Source: Mesotaenium endlicherianum
Taxonomy: Eukaryota > Streptophyta > Zygnematophyceae > Zygnematales > Mesotaeniaceae
DNA: 64,000 nucleotides
Assembly: GCA_009602735.1 (NCBI GenBank)
Contig: WELA01000694.1
Span: forward strand, 394,986-458,985
Direction of reading: 5' to 3'
The position numbers and the translations under genes are program-made. Below, one piece after another: positions 11,349 to 23,300 of this stretch (position 1 is the stretch's first letter; every line of letters starts with the position of its first letter). The notes beneath the pieces were generated by a model. The model saw only the letters and a program-made list of their open reading frames with translations, was not told where the DNA came from and did no database searches.

Positions 11349-13480
11349 ATGCCGAGGACAAGACCAATGACAATTAAGGCCAATGTGGTGCTAACATCTG
11401 ATCAGAGAGCTATCAAGACAGCACATCACCAACAAGAAGAATACGGTGTGCAAAGAGACGCAGCGGAAGCTGCCAGAGACAGAGCACTCAGGGAAGCTAG
11501 AGTGGCTGAATTTAGGAGATGCCAGGATCTGTTGGACCGGATTGATAATCGGACCAATGAATCACAAGCACCTCTGGAAAGAGAGGATACACCCATGGGG
11601 GACGAGGCGCCTGAGCAGGCAACGCCGCTGCCAACTGCAGAAGACGATACGCAAGACGCCCCATCATCTGCGAGAAACGCCACTCACAGCCATATATTTG
11701 GGAGCTCACCTCCCGGAGCCACGACATCAAGACGTGAGGAGACTCCAGAAGATGCCGGATCCGGGTATGATACCAAAATCAGCCCAAGAGCAGCTGGACG
11801 CGGAGACTACTGGCAGAAAAGCTCAAGTAGCTGGGAAGCTAACCAACAATGTCTGTCGTCTTCACCAGAGCAAGCGCCGTTACAAGACATGTCAAAAGAG
11901 TCTGACAAGAAGACTTTCGAGCCAACGCCTGAAGAAATTGGATAATATTTTGAACCAAGCAATAAGGCGAGAACGCCAGTGTAATATTGGTGAATGGACT
12001 GAAGAGAGTAGCCAGAATTCAGGAGATCTTGGAGGGCCTGCAAAGACCAGATGCCTCGAAGTGATATTCGAAGAACGCCAGGAGGAGTTGGACAAGAAAT
12101 TGTCTACAACACCTGCCTTGAAAAGCCCAGAGCCGCAGGCTGAGGGGCAACAGCAGGGTTCAGCTAGTCAAACAGCTGAATTCATTACGAGGCAGATCAT
12201 CGAGCAGCTGCTGGAAGCAGACGCTCGACAGCACAAGCAAAAAGAAGTGGCTAAGGCAGCAAGCACGCTGCAATCAGCCATTGTCAACTTGGCGAACCTC
12301 AACACAGATAATAATGAAGAGCCGCCACCACCTGGAGTGGAGACGTCAGTTGAAGATGATGCAGAAATGCCAGACCTTCCAGGGTTCGACCTGCCGCCAA
12401 TCACCAATGAAGAGGAGATTCAAGAAGAAATTCCACGTTTTCCTACTCCAGAGCTGGATCTGTTGGAGCTACAAGAGCTCAGAACGGATGACTGGGTGAC
12501 TGACCACTTGATAATGGAGGGGCCCAGCCCATCAGATCTATACAACAATCTGAGGTCGCCTACATCCAGCACTCCAACCGCCAGTTTGCCAACATTTGAA
12601 GCTACCCCCCATCAGCTACAACAGCCGCAGGGAAGTGGCTCCCTGTACCGCTAAGGTGGAACCAACACAAGGTAATCCTCGCGGTCGCGCAAGCAGACCA
12701 AGGAAGGTGGCCCGTGAAGGGAATGCACCTTTCAAGCGGATGCTGATGCGTTATCTCAAGTATAGGGGAACAGCTCAGAGAGAAGGGGTTCCGAAAGGAA
12801 CCATGGCTCCACCTCCGCAACCTATCCTGGAGATTTTGCAGAGAGAAGGAGAGGATGGCTTGATTTGCAAAGCCATGGCACTGGAAATTCACAATCCTAT
12901 AGTGTGTCCGTCATCCACTGGAACGTGGGAAAAGGACAGTTCAGCTCCAAGGACATCTGCAGTTTCTGAAAGGAAACTGGTAGAGCTGAGAAGCACCATA
13001 AGCCGCTTGACAGCAGAAAATGCTATATACGCACAACTAGCTGCGGCTCAAAGACAGCAGACTTTGACACAAGCATGGACGGTTACGCCACCGGCCAGGG
13101 AGGAGTTTGGCACAACCGTTGCGCGCATTACTACTATTGAGCTCGAATGGGGTTGGACAATTGACCCCAGAGCAAATCCAGCAGGGTGGCCTTTGCAAAA
13201 CCCGCCCTCACCACGTGAAGAGGGAGGAACAGGGACCAGGTGGACTGCAGCAGATGAAGAAAGGTTCCTGAGGCAGCCCATCCGGAGGCGTCTGACATAC
13301 CTCACTCAACACGAGAGTCGACGATCCATCGGGAAAAGGTAAAAAGCCTAGGAAGCAGGCCACAGAGCCTAAATCAGCAAAGGAGCAAGCTACAAAGCCT
13401 GCCACTCCACCTCCTAACAATCAGGCAGAAAAGCCTGAAGGTCAGGATGAGGGCGGAAAGCCCCCACCTGAACCTATAGA
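11349..13480 (+). pseudogene. Element G linker region of unknown function (fossil)
   Basis: About 2.1 kb between the methyltransferase and RT parts is open in overlapping frames (11349-11945, 11446-12654, 12596-13342). The content is rich in Glu, Gln, Lys, Pro and Ser, with helical coiled-coil-like stretches (for example RDAAEAARDRALREARVAEF) and acidic blocks. No known domain was recognised. It could be a tether between methyltransferase and polymerase, a second gag-like segment, or decayed sequence. Confidence 0.5.
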
Positions 13481-13547
13481 GTAGCAACTACTGGATGCTT
13501 GTGTTGGGGAAAAGCAGCTGGAAACTGAGGTTTTCACCATTGGAAAA

Positions 13548-15730
13548 ATGGTCTCAGCCCAACAGAGAGCACAAGTAGAAAGGCTGCTGAAGAAGCACCG
13601 CAAGGTGTTTGCTTTTACCAAGGAGGAGATTGGTAGAACCACTGCCAGTGTGTGTGAGATCACACTAACTTCTAATAACCCAGTCAGACTTGGGCCGCAT
13701 AAGCTCAGTCAGACCGAATGGGACTGTGTGGAGAAAAGTTGCCAGGAGCTGCACAAGCTCGGCATGATCGAGAAATCAACCTCCATACATGGAGCTCCCA
13801 CGGTAGTAGTTGCCAAGAAGGACGAGGATGGCAATTATACAGCCACTCGTATGTGTGGAGACTACAGACGACTGAATCTTCACACGGAGCCAGACAGCTA
13901 TGTGATGCCTACACCAGAGCGTATCTTTGCAATTGCTACCACCGGGAAGGTGTTTAGCATCATCGATCTACGCCAAGGCTTCAACCAGATCCCTGTGAAA
14001 ACAGAAGATCGAGTACTCACTCAGGCCGCAACTCCTAGAGAGGAGTACGTCAATCCCTATGCCTCGCGCTCTAACAACTGAGCGGAGAGCAACTACTCGT
14101 CCTACGAAGGAGAGCTGCTGGCAGTGGTTTGGGTTGTCGCACATTTCAGAGAGTATCTATGGGGAGACCCTTCACGCTGATCACAGATCACTCGCCATTA
14201 CTCTGGCTGATGAAGAATGAAGACCTCACTGGTAAATTGGCTCGCTGGGGTCTTAAGCTCCAGGAGTACGAGATGACAGTGATACATCGAGCAGGTATAC
14301 TCAACAAGGACGCCGATGGACTCAGCAGCAACCCCAAACCCATCCGCAAACGACAAAACGGGAGCTCGAGAAGATGAAGATTCGAGCAGCCCAGCAGAAT
14401 TGGCAGCTTGCCTGGCTGAAATGGCTAAAATGGTAGCGTCAGGAGAAGCTGAGCCTCTACCCCTGTTCAGTCCAGAGATCTGGAAAGATCAAGCCACTAT
14501 GCATTGGCTGAAGACGGGAGTCCACATGGACGGATTATCAGTGAAAGAAAAAGACCAGGTGAGCCATCGAGCTAAACGGTTTTGCTGGAAACGCAATAAC
14601 CTCTTCAAGATTGAAGAAACTGGTCAGGAGAAGTTGGTGCCAGAACCCACCAAAAGGCGAGCTCTGGTGCAGAAAATGCATGAGAATACTGGACACTATG
14701 GTGTCAAGAAGACATACAATTTTCTGGAGTTGTCTTACTGGTAGAGGGGCATGAAGCAGCAGTGTGAGGATGTGATCAAGGCCTGCAAAAGTTGCCATCG
14801 CGTGAAGGCTGGTTTTACGCAGCAACACCCACACCTGCAACCTCTGCCAATCATTGGCCTAGGCTACCGCGGGAAATGCGATCTTGCAGGAGAGCTACCT
14901 CTGTCCAAGCGAGGTAACAAGTACATTATGGTTATGATTGAGCATTTTTCTAAGTGGATAGAGGTTGTACCTCTAACTGCTAAGGAAAGCTTGGGGACCG
15001 CGGAAGCGCTTCTCAGCGGTGTGATTGTACGTCATGGAGCTCCAGCAGAAGTGCTGACAGACCAAGGATCTGAATTCCAAGGATCTTTTCAGAAACTCTT
15101 GGACAGATGCTTTATTGACCAATGCACTACGTCAAGAGATCACCCACAGGTGAATGGTCTAGCAGAACGGATGGTGCAAACCATAAAGTTTGCGCAAATT
15201 TTACCTTGAGCCTGACAAGCGTGATTGGGATCTGGTGGCTGGTTATGGGTTACAGATTTAGCAAGCAAGCTGCTTTGGCGAATTACTCGCCTTATCAAAT
15301 TCTATTCGGCAGAAGTCCAGTTGTGCCCAGCAGCATCAAGCAGGAGATTGAGCAGGTGAAAGACCTGGACAACCCTGATGAATTGCTAAAAGTCATGTTG
15401 CGCCGCAAGGTGTTATTTGAGCACATGATGCCTGCTGCCCTGGACAATCTGAAAATTGCACAGAAAAGAGACACACAGCGTTACACCATTACGCGAGACG
15501 GGAGCTACCGCCTGCAAATGACGCAGATCCAGGAAGGAGACTTCGTCTACCGCAAGCGCCAGACCAAGACCACCATTGACACCAATTCAGGTGCAGTAAT
15601 CTTACGCGTGAAACGTGCGTTCGACAATGGTGTGTTGGAAGTGGAAGGTTCTGATGGTAAAACCATGAGAGATCACATGCAGAACTGCTCCCTGTCCCAC
15701 TTGCCTAATATCGATCCTACGATTAAGACT
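13548..15730 (+). pseudogene. Element G reverse transcriptase, RNase H and integrase parts (fossil)
   Basis: RT sequence includes a CGDYRRLNLHTEPDSYVMP block and FSIIDLRQGFNQIPV, typical of Ty3/gypsy RT. An RNase H/tether segment follows (FTLITDHSPLLWLM, then IHRAGILNKDADGLS). The integrase zinc-binding region (HENTGHYGVKKTY, then CKSCHRVK) precedes an integrase core with the DQGSEFQGSF acidic motif and HPQVNGLAERMVQTIK around the catalytic Glu. A C-terminal integrase domain leads into the PHD finger. The order RT-RNase H-integrase is diagnostic of Ty3/gypsy. The element is broken. Confidence 0.78.
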
Positions 15731-15754
15731 GTGCCCGAGGAATTGGTGCCAGCC

Positions 15755-15892
15755 ACACCTTGTGCCAGCTGCAAAGTGCGGGATGATCAAGAAGCAATGG
15801 TAACTTGTGATAAGTGTAGTGCCTGTTGGCACACCTTCTGCATTGGTGAAGAGGAGATTATGGCAGGACGATGGGAATGTCCTGACTGCCTT
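15755..15892 (+). pseudogene. PHD finger at the end of element G integrase (fossil)
   Basis: The segment has the C4HC3 pattern CASC-x11-CDKC-x4-H-x2-C...WECPDC, with the conserved Trp two residues before the last Cys pair. This fits the PHD consensus. In most characterised Ty3/gypsy chromoviruses this position holds a chromodomain. PHD fingers typically read histone H3 N-terminal tails, so a targeting role is inferred. Confidence 0.75.
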
Positions 15893-15949
15893 CATAAAAA
15901 CCCCAGCCACAAGGCCAAGAGATAGAGGCTTTCAGATGAAAGGCAGGGA

Positions 15950-16215
15950 CGCCTCAACTGAAAGGGAGGGGTGTAAGGGAAGCTGAGGATGAGATAAGTT
16001 TTTGGAAACTTCCACTAAGTGTTGGTAAGGAAGAAGGAGGAACTGGTTGCCGCCATCGACACACGTGCAGGGGACCATTACTCGGTCAATTTTCCCACGT
16101 GCAGCAACGCACCGACACGTCGACCAGGTTGAAGGCACACGTGCTGAGAAGCTACGCACGTGCCAGGGGTCCAACGCTGTTAGGCACGACATGCATTTGA
16201 CGTCATTAAATGCTC
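15950..16215 (+). repeat. Probable polypurine tract and start of element G 3' LTR
   Basis: A purine-rich run (gaaagggagggg) is followed directly by TGTAAGGGAAGCTGAG, as expected where plus-strand priming defines an LTR start. The LTR-like sequence continues into the CT satellite, and its end is not seen. No matching 5' copy was found by eye, so this remains tentative. Confidence 0.4.
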
Positions 16216-16233
16216 TACATTTGGGAGAAGAAC

Positions 16234-16307
<74 letters not shown>

Positions 16308-16415
16308 GGAGAATCTACTTATATCTATAAAATCAAATGTATAAGTCTATTTACATATTTCCAGATACATAAGAAATACATGTATATAAAACTCTCTCTC
16401 TCTCTCTCACTCTCT

Positions 16416-16463
<48 letters not shown>

Positions 16464-17187
16464 NNNNNNNNNNNNNNNNNNNNNNNNNNNNNNNNNNNNN
16501 NNNNNNNNNNNNNNNNNNNNNNNNNNNNNNNNNNNNNNNNNNNNNNNNNNNNNNNNNNNNNNNNNNNNNNNNNNNNNNNNNNNNNNNNNNNNNNNNNNNN
16601 NNNNNNNNNNNNNNNNNNNNNNNNNNNNNNNNNNNNNNNNNNNNNNNNNNNNNNNNNNNNNNNNNNNNNNNNNNNNNNNNNNNNNNNNNNNNNNNNNNNN
16701 NNNNNNNNNNNNNNNNNNNNNNNNNNNNNNNNNNNNNNNNNNNNNNNNNNNNNNNNNNNNNNNNNNNNNNNNNNNNNNNNNNNNNNNNNNNNNNNNNNNN
16801 NNNNNNNNNNNNNNNNNNNNNNNNNNNNNNNNNNNNNNNNNNNNNNNNNNNNNNNNNNNNNNNNNNNNNNNNNNNNNNNNNNNNNNNNNNNNNNNNNNNN
16901 NNNNNNNNNNNNNNNNNNNNNNNNNNNNNNNNNNNNNNNNNNNNNNNNNNNNNNNNNNNNNNNNNNNNNNNNNNNNNNNNNNNNNNNNNNNNNNNNNNNN
17001 NNNNNNNNNNNNNNNNNNNNNNNNNNNNNNNNNNNNNNNNNNNNNNNNNNNNNNNNNNNNNNNNNNNNNNNNNNNNNNNNNNNNNNNNNNNNNNNNNNNN
17101 NNNNNNNNNNNNNNNNNNNNNNNNNNNNNNNNNNNNNNNNNNNNNNNNNNNNNNNNNNNNNNNNNNNNNNNNNNNNNNNNNNNNNNN

Positions 17188-17261
<74 letters not shown>

Positions 17262-17346
17262 AATATCTACTTATATTAATAAGATCAAATTTAAACCCCT
17301 ATTTATATATATACAGACACATAAAATTTACATGTACATAAAATTT

Positions 17347-17408
<62 letters not shown>
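16234..17408. repeat. (CT)n compound satellite with ~85-bp AT-rich spacer units
   Basis: Long CT tracts (16234-16305, 16393-16463, 17188-17260, 17349-17408) alternate with two related AT-rich spacers at about 16306-16392 and 17261-17348. Both spacers contain atctacttatat, aagatcaaat or aaatcaaat, and acatgta(t/c)ataaaa. This indicates a tandem array whose period is a CT tract plus ~85 bp. The middle is unsequenced. Confidence 0.8.
16464..17187. other. Assembly gap (724 N)
   Basis: This is a run of N within the CT satellite. The true length is probably unknown. Confidence 1.
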
Positions 17409-17975
17409 AGTTGGCTTTCAGACACATTCTTTGACGGCATCAGGTGATCGCCGCAAGCGGAACTTGCTAAGTGCCTAAGAATGCATCTATTGTGATACGC
17501 TAGATAGCTAAATGTGCAGATGACATTTAGTTGGATGGCGAATCAGGATGATGGGAAATGGTTGTGGATTTGAGTCACCGAGGTTTTTTTAACGTGGTTA
17601 TTTACCTGATTGGCAGTTACAGGCGGTGCCATCGCCTTGCCATTGACCAATTACCTTATTTTCTGTTCATACGTTATTGGTATCGAAGTCGGCATTCAAG
17701 AACAAGGCCAACTCTGTGCACAATTTAGTGCAAAAGAAGATATGAATCCAAGGCTGCAATCTGTTACACGAAGAGCTTACTTACCCTACTCATGAGGTTA
17801 TTTATTGATAGATGCTATTTTACTTGCATTTGACTTAATGAATATAATTCACCCATTGTATTGTGCTCTTCTTGTTGAACGCGTTAACCAAAACACCATA
17901 AGGAGTTCTTGATAATATAAAGAGTTACAAAAAAAAGTTTATTTCCTATTGGAAATTGATCCAATTGTAAGACTC
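17409..17975 (+). repeat. Diverged A-family LTR relic (3' part)
   Basis: From the phrase acacattctttgac onward this follows the A-family LTR to near its end, with strong divergence. Its left side is replaced by the CT satellite. It is older than the LTRs of element A immediately downstream. Confidence 0.7.
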
Positions 17976-18028
17976 TTACCCTGGTTGTACTGCCTCCTCG
18001 ACTTGACTTACCTATTTGGCTGGCCTGT

Positions 18029-18033
18029 CATAC
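18029..18033. repeat. Target site duplication of element A, left copy (catac)
   Basis: The same five bases follow the 3' LTR at 26853-26857. Confidence 0.9.
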
Positions 18034-18778
18034 TGTAATGAATCAGTATATTAGTAGATATAATATTCATTTAAATATATTAGTTAATTTAGTTCAGCCT
18101 GCTGAACTTTAGTTAGTAGTCGGTCTGCTGAACTTTAGTTAATAATCAATCTGCTGGACTTTACATAATTATCAGTTTAATGACTCGGCCAAAAGCAGCA
18201 GGCTGAAGTCAACTTAAGTCAGCTTGCTGACACATTCTTTGACAGCCAGCTGACTTCCGTGCTCGGTAGCAGCGAACTGCCTTGATATGCATCTAAGTAC
18301 CACCTGCTAGATGAATGGCCAGATGACATCCCCATGATGGATGGCTATTCGGGATGATGGGAGATGGCGGTGGATTTGGTTAACCGAGGTCCTACCAACG
18401 TGGTTAACTCCCGGGTAGGCGGTGCCATCGCACTGACCGTTGAACAGTAAACTCATTCCATGTACATATGCTAGGCATTGCTCTCGAGTTCGGCATTCGG
18501 AAACGAGGCCAACTCTCTTGTACAGCTTACTGAGAGAGATCTGAATCCAAGGCGAGAAGCCATTGATACGCACTGTCTTCTAACCTTGCTTATGTATGAG
18601 TTTACTGATTTGCATCATTGATGCTAGTTTACTCGCATTTGACTTACGAGTATTATTCCCTGCTAGTGTATTGTCCTTTGCCGTTTAACTAGTTAACGGA
18701 AATACCATAAAGATTACTTGCTGATATAAAGATCTTTATTAATTGTTAATCGCCTATTTGGTAAGTCGATTCATTTCA
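18034..18778 (+). repeat. Element A 5' LTR (745 bp)
   Basis: It starts TGTAATGAATCAG and ends TCATTTCA. A 26-bp unit containing ctgctgaacttt is present once more than in the 3' LTR, explaining the 745 versus 719 bp lengths. It should contain the element's promoter and polyadenylation signals. An 88-codon antisense frame inside it is conserved between LTRs only through sequence identity. Confidence 0.93.
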
Positions 18779-18779
18779 G

Positions 18780-18791
18780 TGGTATCGGAGC
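18780..18791 (+). promoter_or_regulatory. Element A primer binding site
   Basis: tggtatcggagc begins one base after the 5' LTR. It resembles the plant initiator tRNA-Met complement TGGTATCAGAGC. The same sequence follows the 5' LTRs of copies B (39112) and C (45040) and of element F (30085). Confidence 0.85.
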
Positions 18792-18812
18792 AGTTATCAC
18801 AGTCTTCTTTGT

Positions 18813-20291
18813 ATGGTAAGGACAAGGTCTCAAACTAGCAACTCCCGAGACATGGAGAACCAGGATAACGAGAATGTCGAAAACCAGGCGGAAAGCCATG
18901 TAGCGGGAAACCGTACCTATTCGGAAGCAGTAGCGGATACTGCAGCTAGGGAGGCAGCAGATGAGGCAGCTGCTATTGCCTCAGTCGCAGCTCAGCAAGC
19001 TGAGGAGGAGATAGCCAGACTAGAAGCTGAACAAGTAGCAAAGGCCGCTGAAGATATACAAAGGAGGGAAGGACAGCCAGCTGACGAGCGCACTGTTGAA
19101 GAACTTATGGCATCAAGGGCCAATGTTCTGAACCCACCTCCTGCCGTACAACTCAATGTACCCCTAGGTCAAATACGTGACCGGCTGAATGCGGCAGGAA
19201 TTGCTGCTGCAGGAGCAAGAGGGATTGTTGAGGACACTACTCAGCGAGTAGATGCCAATGCTGCTGCTGCATTTGCTAATCTACCACCCCAAAATGTAGA
19301 CTTGGGAGCATTGTTCGTTCAGATGCAGTCGCAAATGGCGACCATGTATCAGTCCCAGCAGGAGGACAAAAGAATCATAATGTCCCTACTCCGGGACAGA
19401 GACCAACTGGGGTCTCACACCACTAGTGGTGGTGGCCGAGGGCCTAGTAAGCCCAAGCCGAAACCTCCCCAGGACTATGATCCTGAGGGAAACAGAAAAT
19501 ATTACCTGATCAAGTTTCTCGCGGATGTTGAGCAGTGGCTGGAGAACTACCCAGAACTGCAAGATTACGAGAAGGTCAGGCACACCGGTGCGCTACTGAA
19601 AGGCAGTGCCGCAGACTGGTGGCTTTACTGGAAGGAAGAGCGTAAGGCTCGGCAACTCGGTGACCCTACGTGGGTAGAGTTTGTCGAGAAGTTGCATGAG
19701 AAGTTTGATGTCATCAACCAGCAGGAGAAAGCTATCTATGCGATGATCTCCCTGACACTGAAGCAGACCACTTCAGTTGCTGAGTTTGCTCAAAAGTTCC
19801 AAGAGAACATGATGAAGCAGCCTGATTTGCCAGAACGGTATAGGATAGCATACTTCAGGTATGGCTTGAAATCCGAGGTCTCTGGTCATTTTGCTGAGAA
19901 AAAGTATGAGAAACTGGCTGACTTGATCCAGGATGCTGACGCCTGGGATCAGCAGCAGTTCAATCACAAGCGCCAGAGTAACGCTTTGGTGTCTAAGATT
20001 GTCAAAAAGCCCCACGGTTCCTACAATGCAGTTGAAGGAGACCAGGCTGAGGATAATCAGGGTGATGAATATGAGTATGAGTACAATGCTATTCAGTCTA
20101 GAGGTAGAGGTGGTCCCTCTCGAGGTGGCTATGGAAGGGGTGGTGGTAGGACTAAGCCGAGACCAGCCTCAGCAAAATCTACTTGCTACCATTGTCAGCA
20201 GAAAGGCCACTACAGAGAACAGTGTCCGGTCAAGCACCTGCCTAAGGTCGAGAGAAAAGACCAGCCTTTAAAAGACAGCAACAGTCAGTAA
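18813..20291 (+). CDS. Element A gag (492 aa)
   Basis: The start is the first ATG after the primer site and gives MVRTRSQ, a basic N-terminus common in Ty3/gypsy gags. Residues about 45-95 are an Ala/Glu-rich coiled-coil-like stretch. Residues about 225-355 match the retrotransposon gag fold ([37 protein letters not shown]). An Arg/Gly-rich segment precedes one CCHC zinc knuckle, [14 protein letters not shown], at about residues 458-471. The protein would form the virus-like particle and bind element RNA in the cytoplasm. The pol frame overlaps its end through a -1 slippery site. Confidence 0.92.
   Translation: MVRTRSQTSNSRDMENQDNENVENQAESHVAGNRTYSEAVADTAAREAADEAAAIASVAAQQAEEEIARLEAEQVAKAAEDIQRREGQPADERTVEELMASRANVLNPPPAVQLNVPLGQIRDRLNAAGIAAAGARGIVEDTTQRVDANAAAAFANLPPQNVDLGALFVQMQSQMATMYQSQQEDKRIIMSLLRDRDQLGSHTTSGGGRGPSKPKPKPPQDYDPEGNRKYYLIKFLADVEQWLENYPELQDYEKVRHTGALLKGSAADWWLYWKEERKARQLGDPTWVEFVEKLHEKFDVINQQEKAIYAMISLTLKQTTSVAEFAQKFQENMMKQPDLPERYRIAYFRYGLKSEVSGHFAEKKYEKLADLIQDADAWDQQQFNHKRQSNALVSKIVKKPHGSYNAVEGDQAEDNQGDEYEYEYNAIQSRGRGGPSRGGYGRGGGRTKPRPASAKSTCYHCQQKGHYREQCPVKHLPKVERKDQPLKDSNSQ
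20267..20273 (+). promoter_or_regulatory. Putative -1 ribosomal frameshift site (TTTAAAA)
   Basis: In the gag frame the bases read T TTA AAA, a canonical X XXY YYZ slippery heptamer, 16 bases before the gag stop codon. The pol frame is exactly -1 and is open across this point. The same heptamer is kept in copy B at the equivalent place (about 41525). Gag-pol frameshifting is known in Ty3/gypsy elements; no downstream pseudoknot was worked out. Confidence 0.7.
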
Positions 20292-20359
20292 TCCAGTCTA
20301 CTGACTGTGAGGATGCTAGAGATAGTGAGTCGTCACTAGCTGCCCTCGTAGCAGGTATT

Positions 20360-23300
20360 ATGGGTCCTGCTGAACTGGATTCACTATGCATGCCTGACAA
20401 CCAGATAAAGGAGACCATCAGCAATATAGACGTCCAGAGAGTGCACACTCTGGATGCTCTTGTTCCACCTGATGTCCAACATTTCTTTGCTACGTCAGGA
20501 GAACAATGCGAAAGTCAGGAAAAGACAGTCCCCCCTATCCTACTGCATTGCATGATTGCAGGTAGGAAGGTGAGGGCATTTGTTGACGGAGGGGCGTCAC
20601 ATACTTTTATCCACAAGGACTTAGTTAAGCGGCTAAGGCTGCCTACTGTCACCCAAGGGAATAGAAAAATATTCCTTGGAGATGCCTCAAGTATCCCGGG
20701 AGGAGTTATAACCAAGCCTATTGAGGTCCAGTTAGGTTCTGGCATTGCAGTTCTAACTGAAACGCTTACATTTGAGGTACTCAACACTGGCTTTTATGAT
20801 CTCGTGCTAGGCAGGTCCTGGCTTAATAGACATCAAGCTGAAGTGTGTTGGAGCAGAGGTACAGTTAAAGTGAGAGGAGCCAGTGATGGGCAGACTGACT
20901 TGGCACCCACCAGTGCTCTTCCTCTTGTCCTGTGTGGATGGCAAATGAAGGAAAAGAAGAGGCTTCCAGAAGGATGCAAGTTGCTGAATGCAATGGAGTT
21001 CGTCAAAAGCTGGAACCAGAAGGAAGACAGAATGTTCTGTCTGCTGCTAAGAGAGGTACCTCCTCAACCTGAAGAAGTGGTTGAGAAAAAGGTACACCCT
21101 CCGGAACACCCTACTGCTGCAAACATTGTTGCTCAGTACACGGATGTGTTTAATATGCCTCCAGGACTACCCCCTAAGCGGGAAGTAGATCATAGGATTG
21201 ATTTATTACCTGGTAGCCAGCCACCCTGGCAACGCACGTATGGCTTGTCTTATTTGGAGAGTGAGGAGTTGAAAACACAGATTGCAGAGCTGGAGGAAAA
21301 TGGTTACATTTCTCCCAGTAAATCACCGTACGGCGCACCTATCCTATTTGTTAAGAAAAAGGATGGCAGTATGCGGATGTGTGTGGATTACAGAGCCCTG
21401 AACAGAATTACAGTAAAGAACAAGTATGCTTTACCCAGAATCGAGGACTTGCTTGATACCCTGTCTGGCGCTAAGGTGTTCAGTAAGATAGATCTCAAGA
21501 GTGGTTATCATCAAATCAGAATTGCTGAGGGGGATGAACACAAGACTGCTTTCCGCACACGTTATGGACACTATGAGTTCAACGTGATGCCATTTGGACT
21601 GACTAATGCTCCTGCTACCTTTATGGGTGCTATGAATGACATTTTCAGACCTTATTTGGATAAGTTTGTGCAAGTTTTCCTGGATGATATTTTAATTTTC
21701 TCTAAAGATGAAGCTCAGCACACTGAACACTTAAAGAAAGTGCTGGACACTCTGCGGAAAAATCACTTGTATGCTAAAATGAGCAAGTGTGATTTCTTTA
21801 AGGAAAGTATTGAATTCTTAGGCCACGTTGTCAGTAAAGAGGGCATCAGTGTGGATCCTAAGAAAGTCCAGACCATAAGGGACTGGCCAGTACCACAGTC
21901 TGTCTCTGAAGTTAGATCCTTCCTCGGGTTGGCTAACTACTATAGGAGATTTATTGAGAATTATTCCACAAAGGCCAGTAAACTGACTGACCTTACTAAG
22001 AAAGACATCGGGTATGTGTGGGGGGAAGAGCAGCAGGCTGCCTTCCAGACCCTTAAAGATGCCCTTTGTTCTGCCCCAGTGCTAGCCGTGTATGACCCCA
22101 GCAAACCGGTGCAGGTGGTTACTGATGCCTCTGATTTTGCCATGGGTGCTATTTTGTTGCAGCCTGCTGACAAAACCACAAAGGATGGTAAGGTACGGCA
22201 GGAGTGGCATCCTGTGTTGTATGAGTCTATGAAATTTAATCCAGCGGAGATTAATTACTCAGTGCATGATAAAGAGCTGCTAGCTATCATTCATGTACTC
22301 AAACAGTGGAGAGCATACTTACATGGTAAAGCTTTTAAGGTGATTACAGATCATCTAGCTCTGACCCACTTTCAGAAGAAGTCCAAGCTGTCGAGGAGGG
22401 AGAACCGCTGGAGCCAGATGCTGGAGCAGTTCCAAGTCCAGATCGACTACAAACCAGGGAAGTTGAATCCTGCTGATGCACTCTCTAGAAGACCTGACTT
22501 GCAAGAAAGGAACTTTAGTCAGCATGCTGTAGATAAAGTCCTGTGTGCACTCACTTCACTAAAGGTGAAAAAGTCCTTCCTTGAACAACTTAGGAAAGCC
22601 TACCTTTCTGACCCAACATTTGAGCCCAGCCCCACTACTGGTATGTGTCGTGCTACCGCACTCGGGTATAAGCTCAAGGGAGGGGTCTGGGTGACTGAAA
22701 CCACTTCAGGCAGGCTGAAGCTGGTCATTCCTAATAATTTGGAAATAAGGTCTCTCTTACTGAGTCAAGCTCATGACAGTCTCCTGGGTGGACATTTGGG
22801 GCAGGCCAAAACTGTTGGCAAACTGGCAAAACATTATCATTGGGAGGGGTTACCCCGGGAGGTCTTGAAATATGTCAAGTCCTGTGACCAGTGTCAGAGA
22901 AATAAGTCTCGGCACACACCACCCGGAGGTCTCTTGCAACCGCTACCCATCCCAGCGGGACGCTGGGAAACTATATCCATGGACTGGGTGGTCTCACTAC
23001 CAAGAACTGCCAACGGGCATGATTCAATACTGGTAGTCGTGGATAAACTGACAAAAATGGTCATTTTTATCCCCACAACTGTCAAAGTGACTGCACTCGA
23101 AACAGCGAGACAGTTTTACAACCATGTAGTATGCCAACATGGGCTCCCTTCTAATATCATCTCAGACAGAGACTCAAAATTCACCTCTAAGTTCTGGAGA
23201 GCTTTAATGGGGTTAATGGGAGTCAAACAGCTGCTCAGCACAGCAAACCACCCTCAGACTGATGGGCAGACTGAAAGAACTAACCGAGTTCTGCAGGAGG

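Larger units (their letters stand above)
7000..16215 (+). mobile_element. Ty3/gypsy-type element G with captured DNA methyltransferase and PHD finger (fossil)
   Basis: Parts in order are gag (from about 7556), retroviral-type aspartic protease (about 9690-9990), C5-cytosine DNA methyltransferase domain (10326-11320), a charged linker region (about 11349-13480), reverse transcriptase (about 13550-14050), RNase H (about 14100-14340), integrase (about 14690-15700) and a PHD finger (about 15755-15892). A purine tract at about 15952-15968 precedes a TGTAAGGG start of the presumed 3' LTR, which runs into the CT satellite. I could not identify the matching 5' LTR, so the left border is approximate. 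The element is broken, with roughly ten breaks, and looks old. A gag relic of the same family occurs at 62321-62856. Integrase after RNase H assigns it to the Ty3/gypsy side. Confidence 0.8.

Noticed and set aside
16047-17279. Leu-Ser repeat ORF across the gap
   Set aside because: It is translation of a CT microsatellite and N characters.
18307-18573. 88-codon antisense ORF kept in several A-family LTRs (also 26381, 44567, 57290)
   Set aside because: Its conservation follows LTR identity; no start context or domain supports a gene.
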